A DNA stretch of 20,802 nt, from assembly GCA_049644265.1 (NCBI GenBank), contig JBARRO010000096.1, forward strand, positions 1-20,802. Direction: 5' to 3'. The translations under genes were made by a program, and so were the position numbers. Positions within the stretch are counted from its first letter, which is position 1; every line of letters begins with the position of its first letter. Positions 1 through 8,310 of this stretch are shown in pieces. This DNA comes from JBARRO01 sp049644265 (lineage in GTDB: Bacteria; Bacteroidota; Ignavibacteria; UBA10030). The notes beneath the pieces are model-generated. The model was given only the letters and a program-made list of their open reading frames with translations. It did not search any database and was not told where the DNA came from.

Positions 1-1
1 C

Positions 2-28
2 TCCAAGAATCTTGGATGGGGGTTTTTT
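2..28 (+). terminator. Terminator-like hairpin at the left edge
   Basis: TCCAAG (2-7) and CTTGGA (11-16) form a 6-bp stem around the loop AAT. After TGGGGG comes a run of six T (23-28). The stem is short and lies a few bases from the T-run, so it is a weak terminator for an unseen upstream gene or part of the pyr leader. The window edge hides any longer stem. Confidence 0.35.
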
Positions 29-46
29 GTTTCATTCCAGGTTTTT

Positions 47-94
47 CGACTCATTGACTCATCAACTCATAGACTCCACGACTCCACTACTCCA
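47..94 (+). repeat. Six tandem 8-bp repeats abutting the pyrR start
   Basis: Six consecutive 8-mers fill 47-94: CGACTCAT, TGACTCAT, CAACTCAT, AGACTCCA, CGACTCCA, CTACTCCA. All share ACTC at positions 3-6. The first three end in AT and the last three in CA. The array stops exactly where the pyrR ATG begins, so it occupies the place where a Shine-Dalgarno sequence would be, and none is present. Confidence 0.85.
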
Positions 95-646
95 ATGAAA
101 ACCAAACTCATTGATTCCACCGGGTTCCAACGCACCGTGAATCGCCTCGCCCACGAAGTCGTGGAGAAGAACAAAGGAGGCGATAACCTTGCGGTGGTGG
201 GAATTCGCACGCGCGGAGATTACCTCGCACGGAGGGTTGCCGCAAAGATCGAGGAGCTCGAAGGCCACCCTATAAAGGTCGGAACTCTCGACATCACGCT
301 CTATCGGGATGACTTGCACGGGCGACTGGATCAGCCCAGACTTCAAAGCACCGAAATTCTCTTCGATGTTACAGGCAAAGTCATCGTCCTGATTGATGAC
401 GTGCTGTTCACGGGACGTACCATTCGCGCTGCCCTGAATGCCCTCATGGATATCGGACGTCCAACTCTCATCCAGCTCCTGGTGCTGGTCGACAGGGGAC
501 ATCGTGAACTTCCCATCAAAGCCGACTTCGTGGGCAAGAATGTCCCCACGTCGTCGGATCAGGAAATCAAAGTATTGATGGACGAGATAGACGGGGAAGA
601 CGGAGTCTATCTTGTGGATCCCGAAGGAAAGGAGAGGCCCGCATGA
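95..646 (+). CDS. pyrR: PyrR bifunctional pyr operon regulator / uracil phosphoribosyltransferase
   Basis: A 183-residue protein of the type I phosphoribosyltransferase fold. The PRPP-binding loop is clear at residues about 96-113, with the core IDDVLFTGRT (100-109). In the family, PyrR binds UMP/UTP and attenuates transcription of pyr mRNA; many members also convert uracil plus PRPP to UMP. The length matches the usual 175-185 residues. It is first in an operon with pyrB and pyrC, and its TGA overlaps the pyrB ATG by four bases. The ATG at 95 is the obvious start because the family N-terminus begins here, yet it has no Shine-Dalgarno, only the 8-bp repeat array. Whether it regulates RNA here or acts only as the enzyme cannot be told; no convincing antiterminator pair is visible in the 94 upstream bases. 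Confidence 0.93.
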   Translation: MKTKLIDSTGFQRTVNRLAHEVVEKNKGGDNLAVVGIRTRGDYLARRVAAKIEELEGHPIKVGTLDITLYRDDLHGRLDQPRLQSTEILFDVTGKVIVLIDDVLFTGRTIRAALNALMDIGRPTLIQLLVLVDRGHRELPIKADFVGKNVPTSSDQEIKVLMDEIDGEDGVYLVDPEGKERPA

Positions 647-1578
647 CGCTCAAAAGTCGCCACCTCCTCGGGCTGGAAGGAATGTCGCGTGAAGACATCA
701 CGCTCATTCTGGACACAGCTGTGTCTTTCAAAGAAGTTCTCGAGCGGCCAATCAAGAAGGTCCCGCCGTTGCAGGGCAAGACCATTGTCAATCTCTTTTT
801 CGAAAGCTCCACGCGCACGCGCATATCGTTCGAGCTCGCGGAACGCAGGCTCTCGGCGGACGTCGTCAACTTTGCGGCTGCCGGCAGCAGCGTCAGCAAA
901 GGTGAAACGCTGAAGGACACAGCACGGAATATCGAAGCGATGAAGATCGATATGGTTGTCATCCGCCACGCCGCCGCGGGCGCATCACACTTTCTTAGCC
1001 GGGTCGTTGACGCCAATGTCATTAATGCCGGGGACGGCGCGCACGAGCATCCAACGCAGGCCCTCCTTGACCTGATGACCCTTAGGGCAAAATACGGATC
1101 GCTGGACGGTCTTCATGTGGGAATTGTCGGGGACATTTTGCACAGCCGCGTTGCACGATCGAATATCTTCGGCCTTGTCACAATGGGAGCAAAGGTATCG
1201 GTATGCGGTCCCGCGACTCTCATCCCTCGTGAAATTGAGAAACTCGGCGTCAACGTGTTCCACGAAATCGGTGGTCTGATCCCTCAGGTTGATGCGCTGA
1301 ACGTTCTTCGCATCCAGCTCGAGCGTCAGGGGGCGGGATATTTTCCTTCGCTCCGCGAGTATCACCGGTATTTCGGTGTCACAAAAGAACGTGTGTCTCT
1401 TGCGCAAAAACCGATTACCATCATGCATCCGGGACCCATCAACAGGGATGTCGAGCTCTCGGCCGATCTGGCCGACGGAGAGCATTCGGTCATTCTCCAA
1501 CAGGTCACCAACGGCGTTGCCGTGAGAATGGCGGTGCTGTATCTTCTTGGAACTTCAAAGGAAAGGATTGCACCATGA
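643..1578 (+). CDS. pyrB: Aspartate carbamoyltransferase catalytic subunit
   Basis: 311 residues, the normal length for the catalytic chain. It condenses carbamoyl phosphate with aspartate to give N-carbamoyl-aspartate, the committed step of pyrimidine synthesis, in the cytoplasm. The carbamoyl-phosphate signature SSTRTR is at residues 55-60. HPTQALLDL and, near the C-terminus, HPGPINRDVEL are further family blocks. A purine-rich Shine-Dalgarno (AAGGAAAGGAG) precedes the ATG at 643, which overlaps the pyrR stop as ATGA. Its own stop overlaps the pyrC start in the same way, so the three products are translationally coupled. No pyrI regulatory chain is present in the window, as expected for a PyrR-type operon. 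Confidence 0.96.
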   Translation: MTLKSRHLLGLEGMSREDITLILDTAVSFKEVLERPIKKVPPLQGKTIVNLFFESSTRTRISFELAERRLSADVVNFAAAGSSVSKGETLKDTARNIEAMKIDMVVIRHAAAGASHFLSRVVDANVINAGDGAHEHPTQALLDLMTLRAKYGSLDGLHVGIVGDILHSRVARSNIFGLVTMGAKVSVCGPATLIPREIEKLGVNVFHEIGGLIPQVDALNVLRIQLERQGAGYFPSLREYHRYFGVTKERVSLAQKPITIMHPGPINRDVELSADLADGEHSVILQQVTNGVAVRMAVLYLLGTSKERIAP

Positions 1579-2861
1579 AGCTGCATCTCCGAAACGGACA
1601 CGTGATCGATCCCGTCAGCGGCCACGATGAGGTCATGGATCTTCTGGTTGTTGATGGCCGGATCGAAAAAACAGGAAAGAATCTTAGCGGGGATAAAACG
1701 TTCGAAGTCGTGGACCTGAAGAACAAAATCGTTGCACCAGGGTTCATGGATATGCACGTTCACCTCCGTGAACCGGGATTCGAACACAAAGAGACCATCG
1801 AAACGGGATGTCAATCGGCGGCGGCTGGTGGGTTCACCGCGGTGTGCTGCATGCCCAACACAAATCCGCCGATCGACGATGAATCGGTCGTGCGATACAT
1901 CCACGAAAAAGGGAAGAGCGTTGCCGACGGAATTGTTGACGTGTATCCGGTCGCTGCGGCGACCAAGGGACGCTTGGGAAAGGAGCTCTCACCCATGGCG
2001 GAGTTGGCGAGCGCCGGCGCAGTCGGGTTCAGCGATGATGGGGCGCCCATTGAAAGCACCGAAGTGATGCGACGCGTTCTGGAATATTCTTCCATGTACG
2101 GACTTCCGGTCATTCAACATGCGGAAGACGCCTCGATGACGAAGGGAGGGTGCATGAATGAGGGATTCACTTCGACAAGGCTCGGGTTGCAGGGTATTCC
2201 GCCGATCGCCGAGGAGGTCATGATTGCGAGGGATGTTGTGCTGCTGCGGTATGTCCCCAAAGCGCGGTATCACGTGGCTCACATCAGCACAAGGGGGGCC
2301 GTGGAAACGGTGCGCACGGCAAAGAAGCAGGGCATGAACATCACCTGCGAGGTTACTCCGCACCACTTCACGCTCTCGGAGGAAGCAGTCGACGGTTACA
2401 GCACAGATACAAAGATGAACCCCCCTTTGAGGACGAGTGTAGATATTCGTTCCTTGAAGGAAGGATTAAGAGATGGAACGATTGACGTGATTGCAAGCGA
2501 TCATGCGCCCCATACGATCGACGAGAAGGAGGTTGAGTACATGCAGGCGCCGTTTGGCATCGTGGGTCTGGAAACAGCGGTTGGTCTGTCGATCAGCGAG
2601 CTTGTTGATCAAGGGTACCTGTCACTGTATCAGCTTGTCGAAAAACTCTCGACGAACCCTAGACGCATTGTGGGACTTTCGTCCATCAGGATTCAGGAAG
2701 GAGAAATGGCGAACCTCACCTTGTTCGACCCGCAACTCCAATGGACGGTCGACATACAGTCGTTCAAGTCGAAGTCCAGGAACTCTCCTTTTGAGGGGAG
2801 GAACATACGCGGGAAAGCCATCGGGGTTATCAATAATGGAAAGGCCCGATTCGTTCGCTGA
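1575..2861 (+). CDS. pyrC: Dihydroorotase (class I, long form)
   Basis: 428 residues of the amidohydrolase superfamily. It cyclises N-carbamoyl-aspartate to dihydroorotate, the third step of pyrimidine synthesis. The metal-binding HVHLREPG block puts the zinc ligands at His61 and His63. CMPNTNPP follows, and DVIASDHAPH supplies the conserved catalytic Asp309. Length and motifs match the long Bacillus-type enzyme rather than the 345-residue E. coli type. The ATG at 1575 overlaps the pyrB stop by four bases and has AAAGGA upstream. The gene ends the pyr operon; 147 bases without an evident gene follow. Confidence 0.95.
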   Translation: MKLHLRNGHVIDPVSGHDEVMDLLVVDGRIEKTGKNLSGDKTFEVVDLKNKIVAPGFMDMHVHLREPGFEHKETIETGCQSAAAGGFTAVCCMPNTNPPIDDESVVRYIHEKGKSVADGIVDVYPVAAATKGRLGKELSPMAELASAGAVGFSDDGAPIESTEVMRRVLEYSSMYGLPVIQHAEDASMTKGGCMNEGFTSTRLGLQGIPPIAEEVMIARDVVLLRYVPKARYHVAHISTRGAVETVRTAKKQGMNITCEVTPHHFTLSEEAVDGYSTDTKMNPPLRTSVDIRSLKEGLRDGTIDVIASDHAPHTIDEKEVEYMQAPFGIVGLETAVGLSISELVDQGYLSLYQLVEKLSTNPRRIVGLSSIRIQEGEMANLTLFDPQLQWTVDIQSFKSKSRNSPFEGRNIRGKAIGVINNGKARFVR

Positions 2862-3008
2862 GCAGTGTTTAGAATTGTGAACGGAACCAGAAGAATTGCG
2901 ACAAGCGAAGCTTGAAGAGACCCGGAAATGTGCGGATTCTCCCTCCTGTGCCTGGCATGTTCCTTGCGATGGAATCTTCGAATCATTTGTTCAACGAAAG
3001 GACCTACT

Positions 3009-3809
3009 ATGAAATTCGCGTGGCTGCTCATCCCCGGTGCGATGCTCCTGTTATCATGCCGCTCAGAACAGATCGATACAACTCCTCCTGCGGCTCCCCA
3101 GGGAATCCGGACCGTCTCCCTCGACCATGCTGTCGAAATTCAATGGTTGCCGAACACGGAGCCCGATTTCAGCGCTTATAAAGTGTGGAGAAGCGATCGG
3201 TACGACGGCCGCTACGATCTTCTGGGAGTGACAAACACAACCAGCTTCGTCGACGCGGCAGCCGTCAACGGAACGACATACTACTATGCACTGAGCGCCT
3301 ATGATTTTGAGAAGAACGAAAGCGCGCTCAGCAAGGATGTCATCTACGATACTCCCCGTCCCGAAGGATACGGCGTCGAGGTTGACGACTACAGGGTGTT
3401 TCCTGCAACCGCCGGCTACGACTTTTCAACCTACTCGGTCGGCCAATACAACGATCAGTTCACCGATGTCTTCTTCGAGAATTTCAACGGGACCTACTAC
3501 CTCGACGTCTTCGCCGACACAGACATCCAGGACATGGGCTACACCGGAACGCTCGACGATATTTCGTACTCCCCCACGAAAGGGTGGGCGCCTTCAAGAT
3601 CCGCGGAAGCGATCATTGGACACACTTACGTCGTGTGGACGCGGGATGACCACTACGCGAAAGTCCGGATCATCAATGTCACCAGTCAATCCGTGATTTT
3701 TGACTGGGCGTACCAAACGGCTCAAGGAAACACGGAGTTGAAACGCGACCATACCAGAAACAAGGTCGCCAGAGTTCCGGGTCAGGATTCCCCGCCGTCC
3801 CATTTGTAA
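3009..3809 (+). CDS. Fibronectin type III lipoprotein
   Basis: A 266-residue predicted outer-layer lipoprotein. The start at 3009 is chosen over an in-frame ATG at 2928 because it has a good Shine-Dalgarno (AAAGGA, 2997-3002) and gives a textbook signal: two charged or polar residues, a hydrophobic stretch and the lipobox LLSC with Cys17 as lipidation site. Residues about 25-112 form a fibronectin type III domain (TPPAAPQGI entry, IQWLPNTEPDFSAYKVWRS, TTYYYALSAYD). The rest is rich in Tyr, Asp and Thr and looks beta-rich; I do not recognise its family. The basic, Pro/Ser-containing tail does not look like a C-terminal sorting signal. Function is unknown; a surface binding role is inferred from the FnIII domain only. 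Confidence 0.85.
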   Translation: MKFAWLLIPGAMLLLSCRSEQIDTTPPAAPQGIRTVSLDHAVEIQWLPNTEPDFSAYKVWRSDRYDGRYDLLGVTNTTSFVDAAAVNGTTYYYALSAYDFEKNESALSKDVIYDTPRPEGYGVEVDDYRVFPATAGYDFSTYSVGQYNDQFTDVFFENFNGTYYLDVFADTDIQDMGYTGTLDDISYSPTKGWAPSRSAEAIIGHTYVVWTRDDHYAKVRIINVTSQSVIFDWAYQTAQGNTELKRDHTRNKVARVPGQDSPPSHL

Positions 3810-3917
3810 GATTGTGAGGATGTATCAGGCATGCGGCGCTGTCCAGGGTTGGTGGGTGATGGTGGGAACGGTCAGCGTCGCTTGCTCTTTTCTGGACTTT
3901 CAGATACTTTGCCCCTG

Positions 3918-4397
3918 ATGAAGAGCCCCATCCTTCTCCTGATCATTGTTCTTCTTCTTCCCGATTGCGAAGCGTTCTCGCAGACGAAGCCGAAAACGAA
4001 AACCTCGCGTTCCCTTCTTGCTCCCGGAGAAGTACTGAAGAAAGACAGCCAACAGACTGAGATCTCTGGTTTTTTTTATTCCGTCGAAAAGGCTGTCGGC
4101 GAAGGGATTGTGGAACCATTCACCTCTTCCTTTGCGACATCGGTGTTTGTCAACGTGACAAACGGCCAGAGTGGATATCTGTCCGCAAGTCAGGCCGCCT
4201 CGGTCCTGGCCAACTACTTCGGTGCAAGGAAGCCGATCGGATTCAAGTTTACGCGTATGAATGATAGTGGTCCAGCGCCATACGCGACCGGACGGTTTTC
4301 TTTCGTTCAAAACGGGACTCAGGGAGCGTCGCAGGTGTATGTGTCGCTTACGTATCAGACCTCACATTGGGTCATCAGCCAGTTCAACATCTATTGA
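3918..4397 (+). CDS. Exported small protein, DUF4783-like
   Basis: About 159 residues from the ATG at 3918, which gives a clean Sec signal peptide (MKSPILLLIIVLLLPDCEAF, then SQ). An in-frame extension back to 3831 would put about 29 non-hydrophobic residues before the signal and is less likely. The mature part has a pattern I associate with the DUF4783 family of Bacteroidota: NGQSGYLSASQAASVLANYF, a G-F-K-F strand, Y-A-T-G-R-F-S and a closing W-V-I-S-Q-F-N-I-Y. That family has an NTF2-like fold and no known activity. No clear Shine-Dalgarno is visible. It ends 19 bases before the kinase gene and could be cotranscribed with it. Confidence 0.72.
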   Translation: MKSPILLLIIVLLLPDCEAFSQTKPKTKTSRSLLAPGEVLKKDSQQTEISGFFYSVEKAVGEGIVEPFTSSFATSVFVNVTNGQSGYLSASQAASVLANYFGARKPIGFKFTRMNDSGPAPYATGRFSFVQNGTQGASQVYVSLTYQTSHWVISQFNIY

Positions 4398-4416
4398 CTC
4401 AGGCTGACGTGAACGC

Positions 4417-7400
4417 ATGAAATTATGGATTGAGAAAAGCGATCGCCCCGCAGTGTGGGGCTTTTTTGTTTGTGTCGGGATTGTTGCAGGTCTCGCCGCC
4501 TATTACTTCGTGGGCCTTTCCTACCTTCGCAACCACCTGGAGAATGCTCGGCTCGAAAGGGAAGCGACGATTCGTGAACGATGCACGAGCGCCTTCGATG
4601 ACCGTCTCCATGATCTCTTCAATGTCGCCACACGGGTAAGCTCGGACTCGTCGCTGGTTCTCTTTGTGAAGCAGAACGATCCGAACCGTATTGCGATGGC
4701 ATTTCACAGGTTGGAAGAACTCAGAAATGAGGATGATCTCACCATAGAGATCGTAGATCCGCAAGGAACGATCCTCGCTTGGGCGGGTCGCCGCCTGAAG
4801 GATGACTATGCTGAGGAACTTCGGACCGTCCAGGGTGATTCGCTCGCCAAGATCGTTCAGAGCGGACTGCATTCCTATTTGTGTGTTGGGCGGATACGGG
4901 AGGGTGGAAATCTGATGTTCATGGCGAGTCGGCCTCTGGAATTCCAGTATCCCATCGCCAACCGGTTCATCGCACACGAAAGCATGTTCGAAGAGCTTTC
5001 CGTTGAACTCAGCCAGAAAATTACTTTCCACTCGTCCGGGGCTGGTTTGGAACAGGAAGCACCGGGCCAGATCCGTATCCCTCTTCGCGATTTCCACGGA
5101 GCAGTCGTGGCGTTGATCAGCACACCGCGGTTGCCTGAGGATGCGCTCACCCAGGAGTTTTCGAACGCAATCCTGAAATGGATTCGAACGGCGGTCGCCG
5201 TTGCCATACTCGTGTTAGGAGGCCTCGTCTATTCGAGAGTGTCTCGTGCGGGACGTCCGTGGCGAGCCCTCCTGGTCGGTACGATTATCCTCTGGTCGGT
5301 TCGCTATGGATGGCGCCTGCTTGATTTTCCCGGAATACTGGTCGGGGGGAGGCTCTACAATCCTTCTGTCTATGCATCTGCCTCCGGATTTGGGCTCGCC
5401 GATTCGGTGGGGGACCTTTCCTTAACGATCCTCTGCTTGCTTGTGACGATCGCTCTTGTGTTCAGAATTGTTCTCCGGAAAGATGTGCTGGTGTCAGTGA
5501 CCGGGTCCAATTCGCTGAAGAAGGCGTTCAGTGCTGCATCCATCCTTGTTCTCACCGCGTTCTTCCTCGCGGCAACGCGCGGGTACGGAGCGGCAATGAG
5601 AAGCTTTGTCTTCGACTCCACGATCCAGTATCACGATCCCGCAAGCGTCCTGCCGGATCCACTCGTTGTCCTCATGCACACGAATATCCTCATGCTGTCC
5701 ATCTCGCTGGTGCTCGTCTGTGCGATTTGTGTGCTGTTGATGGTCGCCTCGTTGCGGACGTTTGGTATTCAACGGTTGCTCCCCGCCGTTGGTATTTTGG
5801 TTCTTCTGGTGATCGCCATCATCCCTGTCATGCGATCACTGGACGATACTCCGCAGGTCGCTTGGTACTATCCGCTCTATGTTTTGTTTATCACCGGTAT
5901 ACTCCTGTTGTGGATGAGTCGGAGAAAAGACGCTCTCAATTCAGAAGGTTCGTTGTTCTGGAATGGAATTCCCATTCTCGTCTTTGGCTCGTTCCTTCTC
6001 TCCGCTCCCGTGTTGGACCTGAAACTGCATGAAAAGGAGCACCAGCGGGCAGAACTGCTGGCCGACGAACTTCTTCGGCCGACGGATACATGGCTTTCGT
6101 TTCTGCTCACGGAAGGGCTGCGATCGGTCGCCGCTCGGATCGATTCTTCCGTCGGGGAAATGTCGGTGTCCGGTGCCGCATCTCGAAATCTCGCATTCGG
6201 TTGTTGGGCCGCAACTCCCATCAGTAAGCAGGGATACAATTCCGCCCTGGTGCTCTACGACAACCGGGAAACCGAGGTGGATCGATTCTCCGTGGGAATG
6301 ACTTCATACGAACAGCGGGAATTGCTGACGAGGGTTTTTGATGGCGACGAGGAATCGGTGCAGATGATCGAACATCAGGTGGGTGGAAGAGTCGTCAAAT
6401 CGTATGGCGTTTGGAGTACTCTGCGTAACGCCGACGGACAATATGTAGGAAGCGTTGCCCTGCTTCTTTCGGGCGGTCAGCGATCGCTGTTTCGGGGTGA
6501 GACGGAGCTGTTGCGTCCCACGAATGTCGGAAACCTGGCGGGAAGTTTCAGGGAAGTCTATGTTTCCGAGTTCCAGGGTGGCCAGCTGATCACCACGAGT
6601 AACGGGAATTGGTATGAAGGAATGGCGCTGCCGGAGGATGTGGAACAGCAACTTGGGTCGCAGTCCAGGAGGTTTGTCTGGAAGCCGGAATCTGTCGAGG
6701 GACGCGATCTCGAAACGTTATACGCCGGGGACCCGATCCGGACCGGCCACGTACTCTCGATGAGTCTCGAATCGTTGGACCTCCGATGGCATCTATTCAA
6801 TATTGTCAAAGTGCTTTCGATTTACTCTGTCATTCTGGTCCTCGTCGGCGCATGGCGATTGACCCTGCTGAAGATCAGGGGAGAGACGGTGCGAGTGAGT
6901 TTCCGCACAAAATTGTTTGTTGCGTTTGCGGTCATTTCGATCGTGCCGTTGCTGCTCCTGGGATATTACAATCGGGAGATGGCGACGGAACGTTCGGAAC
7001 AGAATGTTGCGAACGCGCTCGTTTCCGAGCTCGATATGATCAGCCAGCGTATTTTGAATTACGTCAATGACGAAGAGGATTTTATTCATGGAGTGAACGA
7101 CGATTTCTGCGAATCGATTGCAGCGGAGTTTGGCGTGGACTTCACAGTGTTTCGACACTTCGCACTGCAGGCCAGCAGCAGGCCCGAGCTGTATAACGTG
7201 AGCATTCTTGACGCGCGGCTCCCCGGTGAAGCATTTGCCAACTGCCTCCTTCTGGAACGGAGCTTCTTTGTGAGTTCTGAGAAGATCGGGCTCGTGGAGT
7301 ATGCAGTCGGCTACAAGCCTCTGGAACTGAACGGCCGCGTGATCGGAGTCCTTTCCATTCCCACATTGTACCGTCAGAAAGAGATTGAAGAGGAATTGGC

Positions 7401-8310
7401 GCAGAGGAATGCATTTGTGTTCGGTGCGTACGCCCTGGTGTTTGGACTGGTGACGATTGTTGGAGGATTCATTGCCAACCGGTTTTCACGCCCCCTGAGA
7501 GAACTCACGAGCGCGACGAAGAGTGTTGCTCTCGGAAATCTTGACACTCGCCTGAGCCCACGCTCATCGGACGAGATTGGGGAGCTTATGGAATCGTTCA
7601 ACCGGATGACCGCGGACCTGAAACGGAGTCGGCAGGAGCTTGCGCGCGTGGAGCGCGAACTTGCATGGAAAGAAATGGCCAAGCAAGTCGCCCATGAAAT
7701 CAAGAATCCGCTGACGCCGATGAAGCTTGCCATGCAGCACGTACGACAGGCGTTCAAGGACAGGACAAAGGACCGGGAAAAAATTCTGCAGACCGTGACG
7801 CAGATGGTGATCGATCAAATCGATGTCCTCTCCCGGATTGCGACGGAGTTTTCGAATTTTGCGAGGATGCCCGAGCGTCGGTTCGAGCGGTTCGATGTCC
7901 AGGAATTACTCCGCGAAAGTATCGCATTGTTCAAGGAAGTTCGTAAAATTGAATTTCGGTCAAAAATTCCCGATACTCGCATACTTCTGGTAGCCGATCG
8001 TGATGAGCTCCGAAGAGTGTTTATCAATATCATTCGGAACAGCGTCCAGGCGATGGAAAAAGGGGGAACGATCACGATCGATTCCCGCCTCGCAGACCGT
8101 CGGTGTGTCATTCGTATTTCCGACACCGGCAGCGGTATTCCCGGAAGCATCCAACGCAGGGTCTTCGAACCGAATTTTTCGACCAAGACTGACGGGTCGG
8201 GTTTGGGACTTGCCATCAGCCAGAAAATCATCGAGGAGCTGGGCGGGAGCATCTCTCTGGAAAGTGAAGTAAATAAAGGCACGACAATCGAAATCTCGCT
8301 TCCCGTATGA
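4417..8310 (+). CDS. Giant multi-pass sensor histidine kinase (NtrY-like)
   Basis: A 1297-residue kinase. TM1 (about 13-35) is followed by an extracytoplasmic domain (36-250). A bundle of about seven membrane segments covers 255-530, then come a second external domain (536-790), membrane segments near 793-815 and 832-850, a third external domain (852-998) and a last membrane segment (999-1021). HAMP is at about 1022-1075. The kinase core has the H-box AHEIKNP with His1093, the N-box IIRNS with Asn1208, the G1 box DTGSGIP starting at Asp1236, and GSGLGLA. The HEIKNPLTP H-box and HAMP resemble NtrY. All catalytic boxes are intact. No response regulator is nearby; the next gene, overlapping by ATGA, encodes a laccase-domain protein. 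The signal is unknown. The ATG at 4417 is supported by the TM1 topology but lacks a strong Shine-Dalgarno. Confidence 0.92.
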   Translation: MKLWIEKSDRPAVWGFFVCVGIVAGLAAYYFVGLSYLRNHLENARLEREATIRERCTSAFDDRLHDLFNVATRVSSDSSLVLFVKQNDPNRIAMAFHRLEELRNEDDLTIEIVDPQGTILAWAGRRLKDDYAEELRTVQGDSLAKIVQSGLHSYLCVGRIREGGNLMFMASRPLEFQYPIANRFIAHESMFEELSVELSQKITFHSSGAGLEQEAPGQIRIPLRDFHGAVVALISTPRLPEDALTQEFSNAILKWIRTAVAVAILVLGGLVYSRVSRAGRPWRALLVGTIILWSVRYGWRLLDFPGILVGGRLYNPSVYASASGFGLADSVGDLSLTILCLLVTIALVFRIVLRKDVLVSVTGSNSLKKAFSAASILVLTAFFLAATRGYGAAMRSFVFDSTIQYHDPASVLPDPLVVLMHTNILMLSISLVLVCAICVLLMVASLRTFGIQRLLPAVGILVLLVIAIIPVMRSLDDTPQVAWYYPLYVLFITGILLLWMSRRKDALNSEGSLFWNGIPILVFGSFLLSAPVLDLKLHEKEHQRAELLADELLRPTDTWLSFLLTEGLRSVAARIDSSVGEMSVSGAASRNLAFGCWAATPISKQGYNSALVLYDNRETEVDRFSVGMTSYEQRELLTRVFDGDEESVQMIEHQVGGRVVKSYGVWSTLRNADGQYVGSVALLLSGGQRSLFRGETELLRPTNVGNLAGSFREVYVSEFQGGQLITTSNGNWYEGMALPEDVEQQLGSQSRRFVWKPESVEGRDLETLYAGDPIRTGHVLSMSLESLDLRWHLFNIVKVLSIYSVILVLVGAWRLTLLKIRGETVRVSFRTKLFVAFAVISIVPLLLLGYYNREMATERSEQNVANALVSELDMISQRILNYVNDEEDFIHGVNDDFCESIAAEFGVDFTVFRHFALQASSRPELYNVSILDARLPGEAFANCLLLERSFFVSSEKIGLVEYAVGYKPLELNGRVIGVLSIPTLYRQKEIEEELAQRNAFVFGAYALVFGLVTIVGGFIANRFSRPLRELTSATKSVALGNLDTRLSPRSSDEIGELMESFNRMTADLKRSRQELARVERELAWKEMAKQVAHEIKNPLTPMKLAMQHVRQAFKDRTKDREKILQTVTQMVIDQIDVLSRIATEFSNFARMPERRFERFDVQELLRESIALFKEVRKIEFRSKIPDTRILLVADRDELRRVFINIIRNSVQAMEKGGTITIDSRLADRRCVIRISDTGSGIPGSIQRRVFEPNFSTKTDGSGLGLAISQKIIEELGGSISLESEVNKGTTIEISLPV
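4445..4467 (+). terminator. Intrinsic-terminator-like hairpin inside the kinase 5' end
   Basis: GCCCC (4445-4449) and GGGGC (4457-4461) pair around a 7-base loop and are followed at once by six T (4462-4467). This lies 28-50 bases inside the kinase reading frame, encoding the start of TM1. It may end some transcripts from the 3918-4397 gene, acting as an attenuator before the kinase, or it may be a coincidence of codon choice. Confidence 0.4.

Noticed and set aside
62..502. 146-codon minus-strand frame opposite pyrR
   Set aside because: Shadow of a certain gene.
2928..3008. Upstream ATG extending the FnIII lipoprotein by 27 residues
   Set aside because: It would bury the lipobox signal behind a cysteine-rich leader; the ATG at 3009 has a proper Shine-Dalgarno.
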